From Coccinella septempunctata (lineage: Eukaryota; Arthropoda; Insecta; Coleoptera; Coccinellidae), in the NCBI RefSeq assembly GCF_907165205.1, contig NC_058190.1, forward strand, positions 10,362,001 through 10,426,000: a stretch of 64,000 nt of DNA, in the 5' to 3' direction. A program made the position numbers and the translations under genes. Shown here one piece after another: positions 1-11,367 of the stretch. How positions within the stretch are numbered: the first letter of the stretch is position 1; each line of letters starts with the position of its first letter. The notes below the pieces were generated by a model. That model saw only the letters and a list, made by a program, of their open reading frames with translations, had not been told where the DNA came from and searched no databases.

Positions 1-52
1 ACAGTAAATATTTAATATCTTTGTACAATGTATCACAGTCGTTCATTTTCAG

Positions 53-632
53 ATCCATCAGTAACCTTAATGAAAGTGATGAAAGTAGCGAATCACAAGA
101 TTTAGTGGATGATTCACAGATATATTCTAATGATATAGAGTATATAGAGGGTTCCCCAGAATAAATTGACTTCGAAGCCCCTCCTGTTACCGAAGACTTC
201 ACGAATACCGAGAAACATCACGACGACCACTTAACCACAGTGGAAGAACCAGTAGCACCTGCAAATACTCCAAGTAAGAGCAAAAGAAAGTCCGTTTCGA
301 AAGAACGGGAACGAGTTATTGAAGAGATCAAGAGAGGGCGAATTGAAAGAACCCAGTTGATGAAAGAATTGCTGAGACTAACATGTAATAAAGCCAAAGA
401 GGAGGTTACTCCAATCTCAATATTTTATAAAAGTATTGCGTTGACAGTTGAAGAACTTCATCCAGATCTGCAAACAAGGGCAAAAGTCAAAGTTCTAGAA
501 GTAATTTCGGAACTAGAGTTTGAACAACAACAAAGAAAAGAGAATTTGGTACTGGTTCCCGATCTCCTGGTTACAGTGTTATACCTCAACAATATTAAGT
601 ACCAACAGACCTGTCGCAGTCAACCTCAATAG
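53..632 (+). pseudogene. BESS-motif (MADF family) protein, last exon with an in-frame stop
   Basis: A splice acceptor (TTTTCAG) ends at 52. The frame from 54 is acidic and serine-rich until a TAA at 162-164, then stays open in the same frame to 632. The second half has a basic coiled stretch and then a BESS-like segment (ISIFYKSIALTVEEL..., about 411-530), the protein-interaction motif at the C terminus of many insect MADF transcription factors. No MADF domain lies inside the window; it would be in earlier exons to the left. After about 540 the reading may shift frame, since another frame is richer in the Ser/Pro/Tyr residues usual for these tails. This could be a host MADF-BESS paralogue or the second gene of a Harbinger element. 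The stop argues for a pseudogene unless it is an assembly error. Confidence 0.6.
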
Positions 633-1058
633 TAGCATCATAGCAGAGAATTTTCTCCACATGATAGTCCTATATCAGTATCACCAAGTTCCCCCTCCAC
701 ATCATTTACACAATTGTGAATCTATAATTTAGGTATTTTATGCAGTACAAATGTTGAGTTAAGGATATTGAGCTTATTTTCATAAATGTAACGAATACTA
801 TAATAAAAGTACGAGGAAAATTTCATTTTGCCTCCACATAATGCAATCCTTTTTTGGACCAGAAACTTACTTCAGCGTTCTACAAAGCTTCTCTTCGGCA
901 GAAAAGGGACATTTGACCCTATTGGTACGACTGCGAAAAGATCAGTGGAGAGTCTAAAATACTCCTTAAATTTGGTTTCATTCGCCAAAAGTCTCCTGTG
1001 CACAGTTATATTGAAGGCACCTTCTGTAGGCCGTCTCAAAAATAATTCAACACTGGTC
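633..1058. other. No gene recognised; possible 3' UTR of the BESS exon
   Basis: An AATAAAA polyadenylation-like signal lies near 795. Short open frames here show no recognisable domain. Confidence 0.3.
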
Positions 1059-1317
1059 TATTGGAATCTTTGAGTGTTGTCATTACTAGTTCCTCTTCTT
1101 CTTCTCTTCTTCCTCCAACAATAACATAACAATTAATTTTTCAGGGTCCATTTTCGAATATTTTCACCAAGAAAATCAACCGCACCGCACACAGATGTAG
1201 CCGACGAACTAATTCCTACTTAATTCTAGCAAACCGCTCCAGGCGGAAATCGTTATCCTTGACGGTTGACGGCCGGGACGCGACGGACGACGGTCTGTCC
1301 GAGGAAACCGTAGCTTA
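1059..1317 (+). repeat. Dispersed direct repeat, copy 1 (about 255 bp)
   Basis: This stretch matches 2720-2978 closely, including a TTC/TCC microsatellite, the block TTAATTTTTCAGGGTCCATT and the shared end CCGAGGAAACCGTAGCTTAA. Different LINE-like sequence follows each copy. Confidence 0.7.
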
Positions 1318-1450
1318 AAGCATATCCAACTTCCACAAGACCTCGGAACCCACCTCAGAAGATCAGTCAACGAGCAATGGCAAGCACAGTGGAGGTGCTC
1401 TAGAGGAAAACTAAGGAATATACAGGATTTCCATCCGTTTGCCACCAATG
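1318..1450 (+). mobile_element. LINE fragment, C-terminal region of a Jockey/I-type RT
   Basis: The plus-strand reading contains RRSVNEQWQAQW...KLRNIQ, the pattern found between the RNase H-like region and the C-terminal zinc knuckle of Jockey/I-type LINEs. The knuckle itself appears at 2979. The intervening R2-like element and second repeat copy suggest that one LINE end was split. Short and degraded; assignment rests on the motif only. Confidence 0.4.
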
Positions 1451-1857
1451 AAGAGGAGGGACCAAACCATAATCAGACAGCTTTGGATTGAACACTGTTG
1501 AATTACTCACGGCTATTTATATTTCTTGATTAATAAAGTTACAGATGCTGGGCCAACAAATCTGCACATCGGGCCGCCCTGCTCCGCCCCATAACACATA
1601 TATAATATAATATAAACATATAAATAAAGTTAAGTGAAAGAGACGTTCACAGCAGAGACACAACAAAGTGACGTTACACCTGGATCGCAGACCACTCAGC
1701 ATTGGGGATGTTTACTCTATGTTAGTTGCCAGTTGCAGGTTATAGAAGGACTATTCCCAGCTTCTCTTGGCGAAGTCGCCATGGATGGCTCAGCTGCCTT
1801 GTCTGGTGCCGTACACTAGTTCGCGGCGATTGGCGTGCGTATTGATTTTCATCGCCT
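1451..1857. other. Unassigned spacer
   Basis: No domain recognised on either strand. Several TAA-rich and ATA-rich stretches occur. Confidence 0.3.
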
Positions 1858-2640
1858 TCAAGGTATCTTCACTTTGTCGACACCACATGCCCCGCGCACC
1901 GTAGCGAACGGAAGTACTCGTATATTTCTGTTCGGATATCTCTCCTTGAGGACCGGCACGAACTCCGGCTGGTCGTACACCATTCTCTTCAGCTCATAGG
2001 TCTCTCCGAAACCTCGTGGACATTCCCATTACACTGTAGCATCAACCACAAGAGCCTCCTCGTCATTAGACAGGATGAGGTCTGGCTTCCTAAGAACACC
2101 TCTGCCGTCACGTATGTGGGGTTCTTCTTCCACATTCCCTTCCTTTTTAAGAGACATGTCCTTCGGTCTCTTAATGACGAAGTTATGTCTCTTCATTCTC
2201 GCAGTATGTCCCAAGGGGCATTTTTGCAAGACCCCTCTCTCCTGTTGCAACCAGCTCTACACCTTCTAGCCTCAGGAGGGCTGTAGGGAAGGTTTCTCGT
2301 TGGCAGAGAATTAAGGCGAAGTTGTATAGCCTTAATGTATTCCGCGCCATTCCAGAATTTGGGACGATTATTGATTAGCTCGTTGGAGACGCTATCATTC
2401 TGGATTTGCATGCTATTTAATCGCTATCCTGACTTTCCTGTGTACATCTTTGAGGATCTTCAAATTTATAGAGGGGTTTTGCATAGAGTAGTTGTATTGT
2501 GGCAATAGGTAGTTCTTCAGGATGTTGAGTTTTTGCTGTGGCTTTAGGGGTGACTTACGGATTCTCTCCAGTTGTACAGAGAGTTCGTTGGTATTGCGTT
2601 TGGTAGACCCCATGCAGGAGGAATATAATCCTAGATATGG
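1858..2640 (-). mobile_element. R2-like non-LTR retrotransposon, C-terminal RT and restriction-like endonuclease
   Basis: Three overlapping minus-strand frames give one degraded protein end: a thumb-like region (LKPQQKLNILKNYLLPQYNY), a CRAGC zinc knuckle, then a PD-(D/E)XK-type endonuclease segment (EEPHIRDGRG..RKPDL...VVDATV). The tail ends at a natural stop, 1858-1860. R2-clade LINEs use this C-terminal endonuclease for target-primed reverse transcription. Frames change around 2250 and 2420, and an in-frame stop directly follows VVDATV. The upstream RT core is missing. The copy is dead and 5'-truncated. The clade is clear; the exact family is not. Confidence 0.75.
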
Positions 2641-2719
2641 TCCACGTCAACCGGTCTGATGGGCTCGCCTTGTATATAAAATATGGCAGTTTTAGACACA
2701 AACACCTTCCTCCTGGATG

Positions 2720-2978
2720 GAAGACATCCATTGGTCTATAAGAATCTTTGAGGGTTGTCATAACTAGTTCCTCTTCTTCCTCCAACAATAACATAACAAT
2801 TAATTTTTCAGGGTCCATTTTCGAATATTTTCACCAAGAAAATCAACCGCACCGCACACAGATGAAGCCGACGCGACGTACTAATTCCTACTTAATTCTA
2901 GCAAACCACTTCGGTCGGAAATCGCTATTATTATTATATCCTCGACGCTCGACGGTCTGTCCGAGGAAACCGTAGCTT
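2720..2978 (+). repeat. Dispersed direct repeat, copy 2 (about 255 bp)
   Basis: Matches 1059-1317. Small indels separate the copies, for example the shorter TTC/TCC tract and an extra GCGAC in this copy. Confidence 0.7.
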
Positions 2979-3260
2979 AACGTGCCACCACTGTAGCAGC
3001 CCTCTCACCATCCCTCACTTTCTGGTGAAGTGCTCGCACTATGAAAACGAAAGGAGATCATACAAAATGAAGTCGAACCTAACGGAAATTCTACACAACT
3101 CCACAAACTTTAGAAATCCGATTAATTACCCTAAGGCAATTCAACTCTACAGTAAGATTTGAAATTTTGCTTTGTACAAATGATGTTAAAAAAATAGATT
3201 GTAACCGTGTCAATGACCTCTGCAGTCGAGTCGAGAGGTTAAGTACCTGAAATAAATGAA
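2979..3260 (+). mobile_element. LINE 3' end with C-terminal zinc knuckle
   Basis: The plus-strand frame contains CHHCSSPLTIPHFLVKC followed by Y.NER, the CxxC...H...C knuckle at the end of Jockey/I/R1-type proteins. It runs into AT-rich 3' sequence and a short TGAATGA tail. It may be the continuation of the fragment at 1318-1450. Confidence 0.5.
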
Positions 3261-3780
3261 TGAGTTATTTGAATTTAGGTTGTTTCCTGTCTTATAATGT
3301 TGTATTAATTGTTCTCTAATTAGAGTGAGGGTTTCTTCGATGGGAACATTAGTGTAAAGGTTGACATTATCAAATGATATAATTTTATATTTTTTATTGG
3401 GTTCAAGATTTGGTGATTGTAGGCCCTTTACAAGTTCTGTGGAATTCTCTATAGGGAAATTTGATTTAAATTTAAGTTTTCTGTTGAAAAAATTATTGAT
3501 GAATTTGGAAATGTTATCATTTTGGGATGATAATGCTGATGTTATTGGTCTTATGTTTTTTCTTGTTCATGAAGTTTGATCATGCTATACATTTTTGGAA
3601 TTTGTGGGTTCTTTTCCTTCAAGGTGCGAATTGTCTCGTTGAATGTTTGTAATGCTGTAAGTGTTGTCTTCAATGTACGGTTAACTTCAGTTGCATATTT
3701 TTGTAGGGATTTCGTTTACATTCTAGTATATAATTATTTCTGAAAAATTCTAATGTTCTTTCTATATATGTTGTCCTTTC
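3261..3780 (-). mobile_element. Penelope-like element RT fragment
   Basis: On the minus strand an open stretch from about 3570 down contains IRPITSALSS, the spacing ...NFPIENSTELVKGL... and SFDNVNLYTNVPIEETL, which matches RT motifs 2-3 of Penelope-like elements. Just upstream, PQIPKMYSMIKLHE fits the preceding block, but it lies in another frame, so there is at least one frameshift near 3580. The catalytic DD block and any GIY-YIG domain are absent. This is a short, dead fragment. Confidence 0.65.
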
Positions 3781-3783
3781 TAA

Positions 3784-3950
3784 GGCTATGTCCTAATTGG
3801 TAAACGATCGCTCGAGCAGGCGATCGCGTTGGTCGGTCGCATCGCGTCTTGATCGCGCGATGAAAAATGGGTGTCCTAATTCGGAACGCTCATTCGAGCG
3901 AATAGATGTGATCGGTCCGATAAACTCGTATCGCGCGACCACATCACACA
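3784..3950. repeat. Harbinger 1 left terminal and subterminal repeats
   Basis: Terminal GGCTATGTCCTAATTGG is followed by nested GATCGC/CGATCG palindromes. These are probable transposase binding sites. Confidence 0.7.
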
Positions 3951-3976
3951 GAGCAGGTGCTGTTTCTCGAGTTAAA

Positions 3977-4287
3977 ATGACTTCTTGAAACGAAGATGCT
4001 GAATTTTTGCAAGGAAATATGTACGTTTCGCTTCTTCTCGCAGAAGCAACTCCTCCGAATAAAAGGAAGAAAACTAATGAAATGTATCGAACCCGATCCG
4101 AACTAGGTGAATTTCATCATCTTTACCGCGAGCTGAGAAGTCAGGAAGATTTATTTTTTCAATACATCAGAATGTCAACTTCAACATTTGACTACATATG
4201 CCAAGAAATTGAGCGAGAGTACCGTCATAAAATTACTAATTTCAAAATACCAATAAGTGTAGAAGAAAGGTTGATGGTAACTATAAG
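3977..4287 (+). pseudogene. Harbinger transposase, exon 1
   Basis: Begins with ATG ACT TCT and hits TGA at 3986-3988. The related copy at 14725 has AGA there, so this is a nonsense change. The same frame then runs to 4287 with the N-terminal region of HARBI1-like transposases (FFQYIRMSTSTFDYICQEI...ISVEERLMVTIR). It ends at a good donor, AG|GTGAGT. The phase fits the exon at 11145, which starts with the family motif FLCTG. The product would be a DDE nuclease for 3-bp-target transposition. Inactive because of the stop and later interruptions. Confidence 0.7.
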
Positions 4288-4379
4288 GTGAGTGATATAA
4301 ATTTTCAATTTTCACCCAAGGGGTGATCTAACTTCAATATACCCATCAGAATGAAATTTTGTTCGTTGTCAGTTACATG

Positions 4380-5331
4380 TAGGTACATATATACGAAGCT
4401 TTAGGCCTAAGACTCAATATCGACAAAACCAAAATCCTGGTAAGTCCGCCAGAAAGCCTCGCAACAGATATCAGCCTGGAGAATGAAACTCTAGAACAGG
4501 TCGAGCAGTTCAAATACTTGGGAAGCTTCATAAATACTAGGGCTAACCTTGACACGGAAATACACAACCGTATCAATTCGGCATCACGGGCATTCTGGAA
4601 GCTAAAGGATAGAGTGTTTCAAAATCATGACCTCAATCTGAAGACCAAGACAGCTGTTTACAAAGCAGTGGTCCTCCCAACGCTTCTTTACGGAAGCGAA
4701 AGCTGGACGCCCTACAGGCGATATATTAAACATCTTGAACAAACGCAACGTCATCTAAGACAGATAATGCACATCAGATGGTTCCACAAAGTTTCGAATG
4801 CAGAAGTCTTGCAACGAGCGAGTTGTACAACAATTGAGACTCAAGTAACGAGGGCCCGACTCAGATGGAGCGGCCACATTCTGAGGATGCAAGACACAAG
4901 ACTCCTCAAAATAGCTCTATATGGCGAATTCACTGAGGGAGCCCGGAAACCAGGAGGCCAGTACAAGCGGTTTAAAGATACACTACATCAATCCCTAAAA
5001 TCAGTTAATGCCAATCATAACTGGGAACAACTAGCGTTAGACAGATCACAGTGGAGGTCTTTGGTACACAGTTATAATGGAGACTCGAGAAGAATACATA
5101 GGCGGCCAGATCTGGTTGGTGACTATCCATGCCCGGAGTGTAGTAGGATATGTAGGTCACGGTTGGGTCTCTACAGTCACAGGAGAGCACACAGTCGCAA
5201 TTAGCCCTGAAAAATTATAAGTCTGTTCGCACCTTTTTTTTTCCTTTCTTTTTGTTTTTTTCCTTTTTTCGTCTTTTTGTAGATTCATTCCCGGCAACGG
5301 GATACAGCAATGAATGAATGTAGGTACCTAT
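4380..5331 (+). mobile_element. 5'-truncated LINE with C-terminal CxxC...H..H finger, flanked by a target duplication
   Basis: The copies TAGGTACATAT (4380-4390) and TAGGTACCTAT (5321-5331) bracket the insert. The open frame (codons from about 4394, stop at 5202-5204) holds the end of a reverse transcriptase: LNIDKTKILV, QFKYLGSFI, YKAVVLPTLLYGSESWT, then ARLRWSGHILRM and a final CPECSRICRSRLGLYSHRRAH finger. This architecture is common in LINE proteins annotated as endonuclease-reverse transcriptase. The 3' end is a TGAATGAATG tail. No stop interrupts the preserved part. It sits in the intron of the Harbinger transposase. Clade (L2/CR1 versus RTE-related) not resolved. Confidence 0.75.
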
Positions 5332-5550
5332 GCATTTATTTTTCATTTCACTTCTAAAAGTTCAATCCAATAAGCATATATAGTTTCTGTAGAAAATTTC
5401 TTGAAATTTATTGAACCATTTTCATGCAAACACATCATACTGATGATGATGCCTTATTTATCGAAATTGGGATATTTTGACAAAAACAAATATATTTAGC
5501 TAATTTGTATATTTGAATATAATATGAGAAAAATATTCATAAAAGGTCTC

Positions 5551-5983
5551 CTAAATTAGTTCAAAGAAATGGGCAGCTGTTGAGTGGGAAGAATCGGGAC
5601 TAGAAGAATAGGATAATTCATCCGCGATGAGGTTTTGGATTTTGCTCCTCAGCCTCAATTTTTGGACAGCTTCCATTCCCTCGAAATATGGAGCCAAAGA
5701 TTTCAGGAAAAGGGTATCCTCATCGTCAGTAGTTTTGTCTTCATATTTCTCCTCGAAAGCGGCAATTTTATCCTGCTCTACTTCCAGCATTTTTTTTGGA
5801 ATTCGGTCAGCGGCGTGGGCAGGGCCTTTCTCTTCCTCACTGCAATCATTCTTGATTGTGGAGTTCTTTCAGAAGTATCCAGTAATGGTGAATCAGAATT
5901 ATTCCTTTCAATTATTGGTTGGATGTTTCCTTCATCTGATGGTTCCTGACTTGAATCATCGACGATGGTCCTACTCGGATCGT
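5551..5983 (-). pseudogene. MADF-BESS protein of Harbinger 1, C-terminal part
   Basis: Two overlapping minus-strand frames join near 5780 into an acidic linker and a basic stretch, then a BESS motif (DEDTLFLKSLAPYFEGMEAV) and the C terminus. The frame change near 5780 may be a small lesion. PIF/Harbinger elements often carry a second protein with a Myb/SANT or MADF domain that binds the termini and helps import the transposase. The copy at 15130 has the same YFKGMEAVQKLRLRSKI end, so the two belong to one family. The upstream coding sequence was cut by the Jockey insertion at 5984 and resumes at 8498. Confidence 0.65.
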
Positions 5984-8497
5984 AATAAAATAAGAAATAA
6001 GAGAATATACCAATTGGACTAAATACAGCCATTTAATACAATCGGAAATAACAGAAATTCCAACAATAAGTACTCCAGACGATCTGGAATGTGAGGTTGA
6101 TAAACTGGAAGAGATTATATTGAAAGCTTACGAAAAAAGCACGAGAAGAGTGAAGAGACCAGCACCAAGTCATCCGCATGGCGATACGCCTAAAGAAGTA
6201 AAAGATCTTATACAAGAAAATCGAAGACTCAGAAGAATATATAGGATGAACAAAAACGATCTAAATAGAAGGAACCTCAACCGACATGGCCAAGTTCTGA
6301 AAAATGCCCTGAAAGATCTAAGAACAAGCAGATGGAACAAAAGGGTTCAAGAACTGAATACAATCGATCATTCTGCATGGAGAATGCAAAAAAGCCTACG
6401 AGGAGAAAAGACTAAAATTCCACCCCTACACGGAGAAAGGGGAATGGCGTATACCAATACTGATAAGGCAGATGCATTGGCGGACTCGATCGAACGAGAA
6501 TCGAGAATAAATTACAGGATAGACGACGATAATGAAGATTTGGAAGAACTGGTTGAAGAAATGGATGAATTACCAGCGACTGCTGAAATAGACAAGCCAA
6601 CATCGCCAAATGAAATCAGGGAAATAATTAGAAGTTTGAAGAAGAGGAAAGCTCCCGGAAGCGATAAAATAACGAATGTTATGTTAAAGAAATTACCTAG
6701 AAAAGGTATAGCCGCTCTAACAAATATCGCGAATGGAATTATGAGGACAGAACACTACCCAGAAAAATGGAAAACAGCAGAAGTCATAGTATTCAGTTAA
6801 CCATTCAAAGGGAAGAAGTTTCCACAAAACTACAGACCGATAAGTCTACTGTCGGCGTTAGGAAAAGTAGTAGAAAGAATTATCGCCACGAGGCTAAACG
6901 AGGAAACCGAAAATCTGGAACTAATACCACCAGAACAGTTCGGATTCAGAAGAGAGCATTCAACAGAACAACAATTATTGAGGCTCACAGAGTACATAAC
7001 AGAGGGATTCCAAAATAAACAAGCTACAGGTCTTATTTAAGGCCGATTCATGCTAGACCGTGTCGGGTCCGGGCCGGGAGCCGGACGGGACACGGTAAGA
7101 GAATTATATGAGCAATTTCAATTGACCCATCCACACTACACCGGTTGGGACACGTGCCGTGCCCGTGTTTTCAGAGTGGCGACCCATTGCAACGGCCCGG
7201 AGTCGGTACCGGCCCGGCTGCGACACGGTCTAGCATGAATCAGCCTTTAACTAGACGTCGCCAGAGCATTCGACAGAGTATGGCATGAAGGATTAATATA
7301 TAAGATGAGATGTGCTGGATATTCGATCAAAATATGCAAGTTGATCAGGAATTATCTCAAAAATAGAAGATTTTACGTAAAAGTGGGAGGAGAATGCTCC
7401 TCAACAAGAGATATAGAGGCTGGAGTACCCCAAGGATCAGTACTTGGGCCACTTCTGTACAACATATACATCCACGATATTCCGAAAAATCCAAGAATCA
7501 TGCTTACGTTATATGCTGACGACACAGGCATAGCAACTCGACACCGCAACCCAGAAGTAATAGAACGAGTTCTACAAGAGTCGATTGACGAAACAAATGA
7601 CTGGTGCATAAAGTGGAAAATCAAGCTGAATGGACGAAAGAGCCAAGCAATATTACTACAGAAGAGAAGACTGCGACCCACAACATAACTGGATGTTGAC
7701 GGCGAAGAAATCGACTGGAAAAATGAAGCCAAATATTTAGGAATAACGCTCGACAAAGGACTTACCTGGAAAAGTCATATCAAACAAGCTATCGACAAAA
7801 CGAAAGCAGCGATGAATAGACTCTATCCTCTGATAGGAAGAAGAAGCCACATGTCGAAAGAGACAAAATTGAAGATAATCAAAGCCGTTGCTAGGCCTCA
7901 ACTGACTTATGGATCAGTTGCCTGGGGTTTCGCGGCAAAGAGCCATATCAAAAGAATTCAGGCCACTGAAAACAAGCTGCTACGATGTGCAATAGATGCA
8001 CCTTGGTTTGTCAGGAATAGACAGATTTATAAGGACCTGAAATGGGAAACCATAACGGAATTCATGAACAGAAAAGCAGAGAAATTATTCGAAACAGCGA
8101 AAAACCATCCGAATCAAGAACTCAGGAGACTAGTGGACTACGACCCAGAGGAAGACAAAAGGAGAATGCGAATTTACCGAAGGAGACCAAGAGATCAATT
8201 AAAAAGAGATTAAAATAACAACAGAAACTTATTGAAAAATTCAATAAAGTGTTAATCCAATAGAGGATAAACACATAAATCCCAGCACGATAGTGTGCGA
8301 GAAGAAAACCGACCAAGAGATGAACGGTTTATAGGCAAATGCCCGGAACCAAAATTCAAGTAGCAGTAGGGTTTTTAGTGGGTCTCGAGCTCAGGAGAGT
8401 GAGAAACCCCACACTGTTCCCCCTCAGGAGAAGAGGGTGGTTCGTCTGTCTTGCAGATTTTCCCCCTGCTACACCAAAAAAAAAAAACTCGGATCGT
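5973..8497 (+). mobile_element. Jockey-like LINE inserted in the Harbinger MADF gene
   Basis: ACTCGGATCGT flanks both sides (5973-5983 and 8487-8497), and the 3' end carries a poly-A tract (about 8475-8486). The insert therefore spans 5984-8486. One frame contains the RT palm: NYRPISLLSALGKV, EQFGFRREHST, LDVARAFDRVWHEGL, GVPQGSVLGPLLYNIYI, the YADD box near 7513, then the thumb and C terminus to 8213. The apurinic endonuclease and ORF1 are missing, so the copy is 5'-truncated. In-frame stops lie at 6798-6800, 7038-7040 and 7686-7688. A MITE splits the palm at 7040. Confidence 0.8.
7040..7246. mobile_element. 207-bp Harbinger-type MITE
   Basis: Terminal inverted repeats AGGCCGATTCATGCTAGACC (left) and AGGCTGATTCATGCTAGACC (right, reversed), flanked by TTA at 7037-7039 and 7247-7249. 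GC-rich CCGGGCCGGG palindromes are inside, and there is no coding capacity. It lies in the palm domain of the Jockey-like LINE. The TTA target and size fit a PIF/Harbinger-driven MITE. Confidence 0.75.
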
Positions 8498-8535
8498 TTA
8501 GAGGTTGACCATCACAGAAGTTGTCATGCGTACGA

Positions 8536-10815
8536 CGAGGTAATAATAATAATATAATAATAATAATGTTTATTTCATAAATGAACAAAATACAAACTGA
8601 AATTTACTATTTTTACAATGGAGAACATCCAAGAAAACTAACCGTAACCAACCTTTTATTTTCCTCTTAAAAGTAGCCATTATATCGGGCATCTTCAAGA
8701 CTTGAGGGATACTATTATGAACTCGAGGTGCAAGGAACAGATGCGATCTCTGCCCCTTTGTCCCACGAGTGGTCGGCAACAGAATGAACTGACCCCTATT
8801 TCTGGTGTCATGTCTATGCTCATTGAAACTTGCAGACGTTATGTTCTTCCTCTGGTCTCTCTGTCTCATATCCATAACATTGGCAATTCTGAAGAGCTCG
8901 TCAGATGGAAAACGATAATGCTTATTGAAAATTACTTTCAGAATCCATTTCTGTGTTATTTCGAGCTTGGGTATATGAGTTTTGACAATTCATCCCCAGC
9001 CCAGTAAACCATACGTTAAATTATGCTGCACCAATACCAAGTATAGTGTTCTTAACAATTTAGCATCACAGAACTTTTTGAGATTTTTGAATTTTACTAT
9101 CAGAGTTCTCAGTTTTCGGACTATTTTATCGATGTGTTGTTTCCATGTGAGATGTCTGTCCAACACAACGCTCAAGTATATTACTGTGTCCGCTGAGCGT
9201 ATCAAGCAATGATCATCAACCACCAATGAAGTAAAAGTGGGGCAAAATGCGACAGAGTTGCTGAAAGGAACGAAAACAGTTTTATTTATTTGAGAGTCAA
9301 TCTTTTATACCGCAGGTATTCTGATATTTTGTGGAAGTCACTTCCGCAATCCTTTTCAATTCTTGCCATGTCTCAGCTTCCAGAAACACTGCAGTATCGT
9401 CCGCAAAGGAAATTATTCTTGACTTCGTCCCAAGTCCAAACAAGGAACTTGTGTACAGGGTGGGCAAATTTCGATGTTTTAGCACTACAGCTTTTAAGCC
9501 AGAGGAAATAGACAAAATCTGATACCCCATTCTCGTTCTCTTTTTCTGAGAAACTAACAATTGTACTAGTCATTTTTGACCACTTTCTTTTGTTTTCGAG
9601 TTATAAGCAAAAATTGGAAAAATGTCGATATTGAAATAAATTTATATCTCCGCTAATACTGATGCTAGAGCTCTGAAATTGAAACATTATACAGGCACTT
9701 TTTTACGTAGAATCCAGTGGCGTGCTCGCCTTCTTAGCAGGATTTTTAATTACGAAGCTATTACCCAAAGTTATGTTTTTTTTAATGGGAACACTAGTTT
9801 TCTGTGCAATTTTTTGAAAGCTTAATTTTTACTGATTTCAAAAATATATAACATCATTTGGTTTGTATCAATATAAATGATAGAAGAGGGTCAAAAATCT
9901 TTTTTCTCAATATTTCTATTATTTCAACTTGATGAGCACAGAAACATATAGCATCGTATGATTACCACTGTCTCCTTCTATAAGTCTTTTCATTATTATG
10001 AAAATGTATTGAATATATCTTGATTCATATTTTGTGAAAATTGGTAAAATGCATAGAAAGAATGACATTGCCGGAAGGAGACTGCTTTTGTTATAGGAAA
10101 CTCTATTTTTCTGTGCTCGTCAATAGTTGAAACCATAGAAATATTAAGAAAAAAGGTTTTTGACCATTTTCTATTATTTATATTGATATAAACCATATGA
10201 TGTTATATATTTTTGGAATCAGTAAAAATTAAGCTTTCAAAAAATTGCACAGAAAACTAGTGTTCCCATTTAAAAAAACATAACTTTGGGTAATAGCTCC
10301 GTAATTAAAAATCCTGCTAAAAAGGCGAGCACGCCAGTGGGTTCTACGTAAAAAAGTGCCTGTATAATGTTTCAATTTCAGAGCGTTATCATCAGTATGA
10401 GCGGAGATATAAATTTATTTCGATATCGCCATTTTTCAAATTTTTGCTTATAACTCGAAAACAAAAGAAAGTGGCCAAAAATCACTACTACTATTGTAAG
10501 TTTCTCAGAAAAAGAGAACGAGAATGGGGTATCAGATTTTGTCTATCTCCTCTGGTTTAAAAGCTGTAGTGCTAAAACATCGAAATTTGCCCACCCTGTA
10601 CATTAAAAACAGGATTGGGCCGAGAATGGTACCCTGGGGTACCCCTGTAGTAACTGCAGTGGAGGAGCTCAACGAGTCTTCAATTTGGACGCACTGACTT
10701 CTTCCGGTTAGAAAACTTCTGAACCAATCTAAAGTTATCCCGACAAAACCATAGTCCTCTAGAGTTCTGAGTAACTCCTCATTGTCAACCGAATCATTAT
10801 ATCTTTCAAAAACCA
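8536..10815 (-). mobile_element. CR1/Jockey-like LINE with (TAA)n tail, split by a foldback element
   Basis: On the minus strand the RT begins near 10815 (DSVDNEELLRTLEDYGF, then GVPQGTILGPILFLMY), stops at the foldback element (10598), and resumes at 9453 with SRIISFADDTAVFLEA, including the FADD catalytic box. It continues through LRTLYLVLVQHNLTYGLLGWG to a C-terminal domain (HDTRNRGQFILLP...) ending at 8570. The 3' end is a TAATAATAA microsatellite near 8540. At least two frame changes occur. It is 5'-truncated and lies inside the Harbinger MADF gene. Confidence 0.7.
9456..10598. mobile_element. Foldback element C, copy 1 (1,143 bp, Tc1/mariner-type ends)
   Basis: The whole element is a hairpin. 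The left arm starts CAGGGTGGGCAAATTTCGAT and the right arm is its near-exact reverse. The arms pair for about half a kilobase each around a loop of roughly 100 bp. TA flanks both ends. It interrupts the LINE frame at FLMY, and the frame resumes on the other side. A second copy lies at 28640-29786. No transposase is encoded. Confidence 0.85.
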
Positions 10816-10958
10816 TATATCATTAAAGTGTGGCCATTTTCCCATGTGATTGGAGCAGGAAGGGCTGCCTTGTTCTCCTGAGCGTGGCTTCGGCATTTTC
10901 TTTATTTCCTTCTGGAAAACATCCCTCAATCCTTTCCATCTACTCTTGACAACTTCTT
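10816..10958 (-). pseudogene. MADF domain exon of the Harbinger 1 second gene
   Basis: An acceptor (TTTTTTCAG, minus strand) ends at 10959. The following frame reads VVKSRWKGLRDVFQKEIKK...GKWPHFND, which is the C-terminal half of a MADF (Myb/SANT-like) DNA-binding domain. The CR1-like LINE cuts it at about 10815. The BESS end lies at 5551-5983. Confidence 0.6.
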
Positions 10959-11144
10959 CTGAAAAAAGGAGACAAGGTTCTGTTATGGGATTTCTTTCTA
11001 ATGGAATAGTAGATATATCCTTAGAAGATTGTTACAACTTATTCTATAGTAAAAAATTCTGACTGATAATGCATTGCATCGAAATCAATAAAACATAAGA
11101 AGCCAAAAACACATTTTATAACCTATTCATTTTTAACTTTTCAG

Positions 11145-11367
11145 GTTCTTATGTACCGGCTTAGCATTCCGACAGCTTGCATTTACTTTCCGCATCTCAA
11201 AAACCGCTGTAGCATCTATAGTCATCGAAGTTTGCTCTGCGGTTTGGAAGGTATTGAGGGAAAAGCACTTGATATTTCCATCGACCGAAGACTTTGAAAC
11301 TATAGCTGAAGACTTTGAGAAAAAAGGAAAATTTCCACATTGCTGTGGTTGTATTGATGGGAAACAT
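11145..11367 (+). pseudogene. Harbinger transposase, exon 2 (truncated)
   Basis: A TTTTCAG acceptor ends at 11144. The frame then reads FLCTGLAFRQLAFTFRISKT, followed by ..EVCSAVWKVL... and FPHCCGCIDGKH. The last segment holds the first catalytic Asp of the DDE_Tnp_4 family (C.DGKH). Coding stops abruptly at 11367, where hAT-like sequence begins, so the second Asp and the Glu are missing. Phase and content fit exon 1 at 3977-4287. The intervening 6.9 kb is intron plus insertions. Confidence 0.7.

Noticed and set aside
5627..6022. Plus-strand frames over the MADF-BESS end
   Set aside because: Shadows of the minus-strand gene, which has the BESS motif.
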